Assembly: GCA_030544165.1 (NCBI GenBank)
Contig: JAUNRP010000148.1
Span: forward strand, 1 to 5,278
Reading direction: 5' to 3'
Source of the DNA: a bacterium
GTDB taxonomy: Bacteria > Actinomycetota > Actinomycetes > Actinomycetales > Actinomycetaceae
DNA length: 5,278 nt
The translations under genes and the position numbers were made by a program. Shown here piece by piece: positions 1-5,278 of this stretch. Every line of letters starts with the position of its first letter. Position 1 is the stretch's first letter. Below the pieces are notes generated by a model. It saw only the letters and a list, made by a program, of their open reading frames with translations, made no database searches and was not told the origin of the DNA.

Positions 1-1680
1 ATCGGCCCGGAGAAGGTGATCGACAAGATCAAGGAGGCCGTCCAGTCCAAGAAGGTGGAGGGCATCACCGCCGTCACCGATCTCTCGGACCGGCAGCACG
101 GCCTGCGCCTCGTGGTGGAGGTGAAGAACGCCTTCAACCCAGAGGCCGTGCTGGAGAAGCTCTACCGCTTCACCCCGCTCGAGGACTCGTTCGGCATCAA
201 CAACGTGGCGCTCGTGGAGGGCCAGCCGCGCACGCTCGGCCTGCGCGAGATGCTGCAGGTCTACACGGACTTCCGCCTGGACGTGGTGCGCCGCCGCACC
301 GCCCACCGCCTGAAGTCCCGCACGGACCAGCTCCACCTGGTGGAGGGCCTCCTCATCGCCATCCTGGACATCGACGAGGTCATCCAGGTCATCCGCTCCT
401 CGGACGATTCCGCCCAGGCCCGCTCCCGTCTCATGGGAGTGTTCGACCTCTCCGAGCTCCAGGCCGAGCACATCCTGCAACTGCGCCTGCGCCGCCTCAC
501 CCGCTTCTCCCGGATCGAGCTCGAGGCCGAGCGGGACAAGCTGCGGGCCGAGATCGCCGAGCTCGAGGAGATCCTCGGCTCCGATTCCCGCCTGCGCACC
601 GTGGTCTCCGAGGAACTCGCCGAGGTCTCTGCGCGCCTGGCCACCCCGCGCCGCACCATCCTGCTCGAGGACTCCGGTGCCGCGGCGACGGCGGCTCCCG
701 CGGCTGGGCGCTCGGGCGGCGGTTCCGCTGGGGGCTCCTCCCGCGGGTCGACGGCGGGGGTTCCGCTCGAGGTCCCGGACGGTCCCAGCAGGGTGCTCCT
801 GTCCGGGACGGACCTGCTGGCCCGCGTGGACGGGGAGGCGGAACTGGACCGCGGCGGACCGCGACGGGCCCACGACGCGCTCCGCTCCGCCGTCGGGACC
901 ACGACGCACGGTGAGGTGGGGGCGCTGACCACCGCCGGGCGCGTGGTGCGGATCCCCGTGCTGGACATCCCGGCGCTGGCACCGGTGGAGGGGGCGCCCG
1001 GGCTGTCCGGCGGCGCGCCCATCTCCGAGATGATCACGCTCGCCGGGGACGAGGACGTGGTGGGGCTCGTGCCCATGGCGGAGGATGCGCCGGTCCTCGT
1101 GCTGGCCACCGCGCAGGGCTTCGTGAAGCGCTTCCGCGCCTCCGATTTCCCGGCCAAGGGCGAGAGCTTCGAGGTGGTGAAGCTCGAGGAGGGGGACCAC
1201 GTGGTGGGCGTGGGCGTGAGCGAGGGCGAGGAGGACCGGATCGTGCTGGTGGCCTCGGACTCGCAGTTGCTGCACTTCCCGGCCTCCGCGGTGCGGCCCT
1301 ACGGGCGCGTGTCCGGTGGGATGGCGGGGATCAAGCTCGCGGCCGGTGCGCACGTGGTGGGCCTCTCCGTGGTGCCCGCGGACGCTGTGGGCCAGGCCGT
1401 GGTGGTCACGGTCTCCGGGCAGGCGGGCGCGCTTCCGGGAACCGTGGCGGGCAGCGCCAAGGTGACCCCGTTCTCCGCGTACCCGGGCAAGGGCCGGGCC
1501 ACGGGAGGCGTGCGTTCCCACCGCTTCCTGCGCGGCGAGGACCTCCTCCAGCTCGCCTGGGTGGGGGTGGCTCCCCGCGCCGTGGGGTCCGCCGGCCAGG
1601 AGATCGAGCTGCCTGAGGCGGACGAGCGGCGCGATGCGTCCGGGCGGCCACTGCCCATGCCGGTGACGGCGATCGGCTGA
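1..1680 (+). CDS. parC: DNA topoisomerase IV subunit A (ParC/GyrA family), 5'-truncated by window edge
   Basis: DNA-cleaving and rejoining subunit of a type IIA topoisomerase, expected to pair with ParE to decatenate chromosomes and relax supercoils. The frame is open from base 1 (first residues IGPEKVIDKI) to a TGA at 1678-1680, giving 559 visible residues. By comparison with actinobacterial ParC about 290 N-terminal residues are missing, including the winged-helix domain, catalytic Tyr and quinolone-resistance region. Visible parts: the end of the breakage-reunion core and coiled-coil C-gate (residues ~1-222, with SFGINNVAL, GQPRTLGL, a heptad-like helix ~170-212 and the closing RRTILLE); a Gly/Ser/Ala-rich linker (~225-255); and a C-terminal beta-pinwheel (~262-535) with repeated blade motifs (VLLSGTDLLAR, VGALTTAGRVVRI, VLATAQGFVKRF). 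YPGKGRATGG (494-503) is a degenerate GyrA-box-like loop, which favours ParC over GyrA, as does the ParE-type partner nearby. A GyrA-like name remains possible but less likely. Confidence 0.93.
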   Translation: MGPEKVIDKIKEAVQSKKVEGITAVTDLSDRQHGLRLVVEVKNAFNPEAVLEKLYRFTPLEDSFGINNVALVEGQPRTLGLREMLQVYTDFRLDVVRRRTAHRLKSRTDQLHLVEGLLIAILDIDEVIQVIRSSDDSAQARSRLMGVFDLSELQAEHILQLRLRRLTRFSRIELEAERDKLRAEIAELEEILGSDSRLRTVVSEELAEVSARLATPRRTILLEDSGAAATAAPAAGRSGGGSAGGSSRGSTAGVPLEVPDGPSRVLLSGTDLLARVDGEAELDRGGPRRAHDALRSAVGTTTHGEVGALTTAGRVVRIPVLDIPALAPVEGAPGLSGGAPISEMITLAGDEDVVGLVPMAEDAPVLVLATAQGFVKRFRASDFPAKGESFEVVKLEEGDHVVGVGVSEGEEDRIVLVASDSQLLHFPASAVRPYGRVSGGMAGIKLAAGAHVVGLSVVPADAVGQAVVVTVSGQAGALPGTVAGSAKVTPFSAYPGKGRATGGVRSHRFLRGEDLLQLAWVGVAPRAVGSAGQEIELPEADERRDASGRPLPMPVTAIG

Positions 1681-1685
1681 GCGTT
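1681..1685. other. 5-base convergent junction between parC and the GNAT operon
   Basis: Five bases separate the two facing stop codons. There is no room for a terminator between them, and the flanking coding sequence shows only a short GC-rich inverted repeat inside the parC end (1659-1664 with 1672-1677) without a T-run. The two transcripts must end inside each other's coding sequence or be stopped by Rho. Confidence 0.6.
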
Positions 1686-2756
1686 CTAGAGGTCGATCAC
1701 CCAGACGGCGCTACGGTAGGTGGCCTCGAAGCCCACGGCCTCGTAGAGGTTGTTCGAGGTCTCATCGCCGCCCTCGTCCACGTCGATCCCGGCGTAGTCC
1801 ATGCCCGCGTCCCTGAAGGCGCTCATGGCGGCACCGAGGAGGGCGCGTCCGATCCCGCGCTGGCGCCAGTCGGCCATCACTCCGAAGGAGTCGATGTAGC
1901 CCTCGCGCCACCCGAGCATGGGCCAGTCGTCCTCGTAGCGGGCGCCCACGATGTAGCCGGCCACGCGGGCGCGGTCCGAGGCGCGGTCCACCGCCACGAA
2001 CGACCACTCGGGCACGAGTGAGGCGAACTCCTTCTCCCACTCCTCCGGGTCCAGGCTGGTGCCGAGCTCGGCATCCGCGAGGGCCTGGTTGTAGGCGCGG
2101 CGCACCTGGTCCGACCACAGGGAGGACCACGGCTCGATGCTGAGGTGCTGGGAGAGCTCCACCTCCGGGAGCGGGAGGGAGAGGTCCCGGCGCATCTGGG
2201 TGAACGCGCGCTGCTCCTCGAACCCGTTGCGGGTGAGGATGTCCTGCATCCCCGCCAGGGTCTCGTCCGCCACGTGGAGGATCTGGGCGGGCCCTTCCAG
2301 CCCGGAGTCGGCGAGGAGGTGGCGCGAGATGTCGAGCTGCCAGTTCACGATCTGGGAGCCGATGTTGCGGTCCCGCCACTCGGGGTGCACGGACCCGGAG
2401 CAGATGGCCTGGATCCTCCCGCCCGGACCCGTGGCCACCCGCACGAACCCGAAGGCCACGAGCGAGCCGTCCTCCGCGAGACCGGCGTAGCCCGCGTGCG
2501 GCTTGGCGGGATCGAACAGGTCCTCGATCTCCGCCAGGGTGGTGCGGTAGGGCGTCTGGTCCACGTCCTCGCACAGGTGCACCAGGTCCAGCATGAGCTG
2601 GACGTCATCCGCACCCAGGCGGCGCCACGGCACCCCGGTGGAGGGGATGCGGACCTGCGCGGGCGGCTCGGCGCGCACGGCGAGCGAGGCGAGCCTCGGC
2701 TCCGCCGGCGAGGGCGGCGTGGGAACGGACTCGGGGAACTCCGGGGAGCGCCTCAT
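1686..2756 (-). CDS. Tandem-domain GNAT N-acetyltransferase, downstream gene
   Basis: Predicted cytoplasmic acetyl-CoA-dependent acyltransferase of 356 residues; substrate unknown. The first ~40 residues are Pro/Ala-rich and probably disordered. An N-terminal GNAT fold covers ~43-190, with motif A at SVHPEWRDRNIGS (122-134); its second conserved Gly is Asn131, so acetyl-CoA binding there may be weakened. A C-terminal GNAT fold covers ~205-356 with an intact motif A, RQRGIGR (298-304), and the usual closing NNLYEAVGF (335-343). The ATG at 2756 was chosen because it overlaps the upstream gene's stop as ATGA; the frame stays open to 2828 but that would be a long overlap. The only Shine-Dalgarno-like element is a weak GAG five bases upstream, which fits translational coupling. 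Two-domain GNATs include mycothiol synthase MshD, but I do not see enough MshD-specific sequence to assign that role. No signal peptide or membrane segment is seen. Confidence 0.85.
   Translation of the reverse strand: MRRSPEFPESVPTPPSPAEPRLASLAVRAEPPAQVRIPSTGVPWRRLGADDVQLMLDLVHLCEDVDQTPYRTTLAEIEDLFDPAKPHAGYAGLAEDGSLVAFGFVRVATGPGGRIQAICSGSVHPEWRDRNIGSQIVNWQLDISRHLLADSGLEGPAQILHVADETLAGMQDILTRNGFEEQRAFTQMRRDLSLPLPEVELSQHLSIEPWSSLWSDQVRRAYNQALADAELGTSLDPEEWEKEFASLVPEWSFVAVDRASDRARVAGYIVGARYEDDWPMLGWREGYIDSFGVMADWRQRGIGRALLGAAMSAFRDAGMDYAGIDVDEGGDETSNNLYEAVGFEATYRSAVWVIDL
2753..2756 (-). promoter_or_regulatory. ATGA stop/start overlap coupling the two GNAT genes
   Basis: Read on the minus strand, these four bases are ATGA: the TGA ends the upstream GNAT gene and the ATG begins the downstream one. 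Only a weak GAG (2764-2762) precedes the ATG, so reinitiation by ribosomes finishing the upstream gene is the likely way in. The overlap is seen directly; coupling is inferred from how such overlaps usually behave. Confidence 0.75.
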
Positions 2757-3772
2757 GGCAGCTCGATCGTGTAGAGGGGGTCGGAGGCGATCCCGCGGAA
2801 CCCACGGGCCGCGAGCGGAGCTGCCCACTGGCGGGCGAGGACGGGAGTGAGCGAGAGGGTGAGGGCGGTGCTCCCAGCCGACCCGAGCGTCGACTCGATC
2901 GCGGCCAACATCCCCTGGGCGGCGGACGCGTCTCCCCCGGCCACCGCGTGACCGGTCACCACGGCGATATCCTCCCCGTCATGCGTGCAGGCGGGGGCGG
3001 CCAGGATCGCTCCGCGGATCGTTCCCTCCGCCTCGAACACCAGGGAGAGGGCGGGATCGGCCACGCGCGCCACCTCCGCGAGCGTGAGGGCGCGCATGAG
3101 GAACCGGTGGGGATCCGGGATGGCGCCGAGGAGCGCGGCGATGGCGGCATGGTCCGCCGACTCCGGCGCCCGGGCGATCCAGCCCTCGGGCAGCGCTGGC
3201 GCGTTCCCTGCGGCACCCTCGCGGTCCTGCAGCGCCTTCCTGACCACCTCGAGCCGGAGGGAGGCGGAGAACCCGGCCGCCGTGTAGAGCCGGCGCCGGT
3301 CCACCATCGAGGCGGCGATGGGGACGCCCACGGAGCTCGGCAGGCCACCGTGGGACTCGAGATCGTGGAGGGCCACCCCGTCCTGCCAGGCCAGCAGTGC
3401 CCGGCCGATCCCACGCCCCCGCCACGAGGGGTCCACCAGGGCGCGGACTGCGGCCGTGCGCCGCCCGCCCTCCTCGGCGATCCTTACGGTTCCCATGGCA
3501 ATGAGGGTTCCGTCCGAGGACCGCCCCGCGAGGGTGACGTGGAGCGTGGGCCCGCCCTCAGGCTCCTCGCCCGGGGCCGGGGGGAGGAACGCCATCCGTA
3601 GCGCGTGGACGGAGCGCGGCATCCGCCCGGTATCGGCGCGGTCCGCACGCTGGGCGAGCACATCGAATTCCTCGAGGGTCACCTCCGAGCCCTTCGACCA
3701 GGTGAGGCCGAGGTGCCGTCCGGGGACGGGTACACCCGCATGGGTGCCGAGGGGGATCGCGTGCACGGTCAT
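2753..3772 (-). CDS. Tandem-domain GNAT N-acetyltransferase-like protein, upstream gene
   Basis: Predicted cytoplasmic acyltransferase of 339 residues, substrate unknown. The N-terminal half (~20-180) is a recognisable GNAT domain: motif A is DPSWRGRGIGRALL (114-127), with the Arg/Gly loop R118-G121-G123, followed by RRLYTAAGF (160-168). The C-terminal half (~190-339) has GNAT-like length and ending (AARGF then LYTIEL) but no recognisable acetyl-CoA loop; the equivalent region is Ala/Gly-rich (VVTGHAVAGGDASAA, 271-285), so it may be a non-catalytic pseudo-GNAT domain. The gene starts 37 bases after the parE stop on the same strand and its TGA overlaps the next gene's ATG, suggesting one operon. 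The start is uncertain: AGGA lies only two bases before the ATG at 3772 but eight bases before an in-frame GTG at 3766, which would give 337 residues. It resembles the downstream GNAT gene in overall plan, suggesting an old duplication. Confidence 0.83.
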   Translation of the reverse strand: MTVHAIPLGTHAGVPVPGRHLGLTWSKGSEVTLEEFDVLAQRADRADTGRMPRSVHALRMAFLPPAPGEEPEGGPTLHVTLAGRSSDGTLIAMGTVRIAEEGGRRTAAVRALVDPSWRGRGIGRALLAWQDGVALHDLESHGGLPSSVGVPIAASMVDRRRLYTAAGFSASLRLEVVRKALQDREGAAGNAPALPEGWIARAPESADHAAIAALLGAIPDPHRFLMRALTLAEVARVADPALSLVFEAEGTIRGAILAAPACTHDGEDIAVVTGHAVAGGDASAAQGMLAAIESTLGSAGSTALTLSLTPVLARQWAAPLAARGFRGIASDPLYTIELP

Positions 3773-3809
3773 GATCCTACGGTGCCCGCGTGGGAGGGTC
3801 CGGCTGGTC
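3773..3809. other. 37-base gap between parE and the upstream GNAT gene
   Basis: Apart from the TAGGAT motif at its GNAT-proximal end, the gap holds only a weak inverted repeat (CCC/GGG arms around ACGC on the minus strand) and no T-run, so no intrinsic terminator is evident. Read-through from parE into the GNAT genes is therefore likely. Confidence 0.5.
3774..3779 (-). promoter_or_regulatory. Possible -10 element (TAGGAT) or misplaced Shine-Dalgarno before the upstream GNAT gene
   Basis: On the minus strand TAGGAT fits the actinobacterial TANNNT -10 pattern and ends seven bases before an in-frame GTG at 3766, the spacing expected if transcription began at that GTG (a leaderless start). The same bases contain AGGA, which could act as a ribosome-binding site for that GTG (eight-base spacer) but not well for the ATG at 3772 (two-base spacer). 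No convincing -35 hexamer is seen, and such short motifs arise by chance. Confidence 0.25.
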
Positions 3810-5278
3810 TCACGCGTCGATGGCCTCGCGATCCACCCGGGAGGCGCCCGCCACGATGAAGTCCTTGCGCGGCGCCACCTCGCTACCCATGAGCAGGTCG
3901 AACACGTTCTCGATCCGCTGGAGCGCGGCCTCGTCCGCCACCGTGATCCGGCGCAGCGTGCGGTGGGCCGGATCCATGGTGGTCTCCGCCAACTGGTGGG
4001 CGTCCATCTCTCCGAGGCCCTTGTACCGCTGGATCGGGTTCTTGTAGGTGCGTCCCTGCTTCTCCAGGCGCGCGAGCACCTGGTGGAGCTCCGCCTCGGA
4101 GTAGGTGTAGATCACCTCACCGGGACGGCGGCCGGCGCCCGAGACCTCCACACGGTGCAGCGGTGGGACCGCGGCGAACACGCGGCCCTCCTCCACGAGC
4201 GGGCGCATGTACTTGAAGAAGAAGGTGAGCAGGAGGGTACGGATGTGTGCCCCGTCCACATCGGCGTCCGTCATGAGGATCACCTTGCCGTAGCGCGCCT
4301 GCTCGATCTCAAAGGTGCGGCCGGAGCCCGCGCCGATCACCTGGATGATCGAGGCGCACTCCTGGTTGCGCAGCATGTCCGCCGGTGAGGTCTTCTGGAC
4401 ATTCAGGATCTTGCCCCGGATGGGGAGCAGCGCCTGGAACTCGGAATTGCGGGCGTCCTTGGCGGTGCCGAGCGCAGACTGGCCCTCCACGATGAAGAGT
4501 TCGGAGCGTCCCACGTCATCCGTGCGGCAGTCGGAGAGCTTGGCGGGGAGCGAAGAGGTCTCGAGCGCGTTCTTCCGCCGCGTGATCTCCTTGTGCATCC
4601 GAGCAGAGACGCGCGAGCGCATCTCCCCCACGATCTTCTCGAGCACCAGCGTGGACTGGTCCCGCAGCGCCTTCTTGGTGGAGCCGAGGATCGCCTCCAG
4701 TTCGGACTCCACCACCCGCGCCACCACGGCACGCACCGGACCTGTTCCGAGGACCTCCTTGGTCTGCCCCTCGAACTGGGGCTCGGGGACAGAGACCGTG
4801 ACGACGGCGGTGAGTCCCGCCTGGACATCGTCCTTCTCGATCTTGGCATCCCGGGCGGTGAGCTTGAACCTCCGCGCGGCGCCCTCGATCTGCTTGCGCA
4901 CCACCTTCAGCAGCGCCTGCTCGAATCCCGTCACGTGGGTTCCACCCTTGGGTGTGGCGATGATGTTCACGAAGCTCTTGCCCACGTAGTCGTACCCCGT
5001 TCCCCACCGCAGGGCCACGTCCACCGAGCAGGTGCGCTCCACCTCGCGGGGGCGCAGGTGTCCCTTGGAATCGAGCTGCTGCACGGTCTCCGTGTAGGTG
5101 CCGCTGCCGGTGAGGTGCCACGTGTCCGTGACGGGGTTGTCCGGGGCCAGGAAGTCCACGAAGTCCAGCGTGCCGCCCTCATGGAGGAACTCCTCGGTGC
5201 GCGGGTCCGAGTCCTCGGCTGCCGCGGGCGCGGTCACCTCCTCCGCGGCGAACAGGGCGTCCGGGTTCGCGATCGGGC
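3810..5278 (-). CDS. parE: DNA topoisomerase IV subunit B (ParE/GyrB family), 5'-truncated by window edge
   Basis: ATPase and Toprim subunit of a type IIA topoisomerase, partner of ParC. The frame is open at the right edge and ends in TGA at 3812-3810, giving 488 visible residues; about 200 are missing, including most of the GHKL ATPase domain. Visible parts: the transducer domain (~28-235) with TPKGGTHVTGFEQAL (108-122) and the QTK loop (171-173) that normally contacts ATP; the Toprim domain (~258-372) with catalytic Glu264 in VEGQSALG, LPIRGKILNVQK (284-295) and the metal-binding DADVD (Asp337, Asp339, Asp341); and the C-terminal block QRYKGLGEMDAHQLAETTM (416-434) ending in DREAIDA. EGxSALG, IQVIGAGSGR and the absence of the large insert of Gram-negative GyrB fit actinobacterial ParE better than GyrB. 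The residue after EG is Gln, where Asp is expected. An Ala/acidic stretch (residues ~11-26) may be a lineage-specific loop. The GNAT genes downstream probably share its transcript. Confidence 0.94.
   Translation of the reverse strand, partial: PIANPDALFAAEEVTAPAAAEDSDPRTEEFLHEGGTLDFVDFLAPDNPVTDTWHLTGSGTYTETVQQLDSKGHLRPREVERTCSVDVALRWGTGYDYVGKSFVNIIATPKGGTHVTGFEQALLKVVRKQIEGAARRFKLTARDAKIEKDDVQAGLTAVVTVSVPEPQFEGQTKEVLGTGPVRAVVARVVESELEAILGSTKKALRDQSTLVLEKIVGEMRSRVSARMHKEITRRKNALETSSLPAKLSDCRTDDVGRSELFIVEGQSALGTAKDARNSEFQALLPIRGKILNVQKTSPADMLRNQECASIIQVIGAGSGRTFEIEQARYGKVILMTDADVDGAHIRTLLLTFFFKYMRPLVEEGRVFAAVPPLHRVEVSGAGRRPGEVIYTYSEAELHQVLARLEKQGRTYKNPIQRYKGLGEMDAHQLAETTMDPAHRTLRRITVADEAALQRIENVFDLLMGSEVAPRKDFIVAGASRVDREAIDA

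Noticed and set aside
261..1157. A 298-codon open frame on the minus strand opposite parC
   Set aside because: It lies wholly antisense to a clearly conserved ParC reading frame. Its product is Arg/Ser/Pro-rich with no domain, as expected from the reverse of GC-rich codons.
1659..1677. Inverted repeat as an intrinsic terminator of parC
   Set aside because: Stem of only six pairs including a G-T wobble, lying inside the coding sequence and not followed by a T-run.
1762..2574. A 270-codon minus-strand frame overlapping the downstream GNAT gene
   Set aside because: It is the same strand in a shifted frame; the product is a Gly/Arg/Pro/His-rich string without GNAT motifs, whereas the annotated frame has them.
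1686..2756. Assignment of the downstream GNAT gene as mycothiol synthase (mshD)
   Set aside because: The two-domain architecture fits, but the sequence around the C-terminal motif does not match MshD closely enough, and the neighbourhood has no mycothiol gene.
2757..2828. N-terminal extension of the downstream GNAT gene to a start at 2828
   Set aside because: It would overlap the upstream gene by 76 bases. The ATGA overlap at 2756 gives a simpler start, and the added residues show no domain.
3318..4388. A 356-codon open frame on the plus strand
   Set aside because: It runs antisense to conserved parts of the upstream GNAT gene and of parE (Toprim region). The product shows no recognisable fold, so it is an artefact of few stop codons at high GC.

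Overview
The window is very GC-rich (strongly G/C in third codon positions) and reads like a chromosomal housekeeping region of a high-GC actinobacterium. The two flanking genes resemble the type IIA topoisomerase subunits ParC and ParE as I remember them from Streptomyces and Micrococcales-type actinobacteria. The genus cannot be fixed from this sequence.

Layout, left to right. Positions 1-1680 (+) hold the C-terminal ~559 residues of a ParC-type topoisomerase IV subunit A; its start lies outside the window. Only 5 bases separate its stop from that of the convergent gene on the other strand. Positions 1686-2756 (-) and 2753-3772 (-) hold two tandem-domain GNAT acetyltransferase-like proteins, joined by a 4-base ATGA stop/start overlap. 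After a 37-base gap, positions 3810-5278 (-) hold the C-terminal 488 residues of a ParE-type subunit B, whose ATPase domain lies beyond the right edge. The minus-strand order of transcription is therefore parE, upstream GNAT gene, downstream GNAT gene, running head-on into parC.

ParC and ParE would form one heterotetrameric ATP-dependent topoisomerase that decatenates and relaxes DNA. The two GNAT genes look co-transcribed with parE, but nothing in the sequence reveals their substrates. They appear related to each other (same two-domain plan, similar N- and C-terminal ends). One half of the upstream protein has lost the acetyl-CoA-binding motif, and one half of the downstream protein has it altered.

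No RNA gene, mobile element, CRISPR array or long repeat was found, and there is no gene-free stretch over 300 bases. I see no clear novel system. The points most worth a second look are a Gln in the ParE Toprim motif where Asp is expected, the start and possible leaderless promoter of the upstream GNAT gene, the degenerate GNAT halves, and the terminator-less convergent junction.
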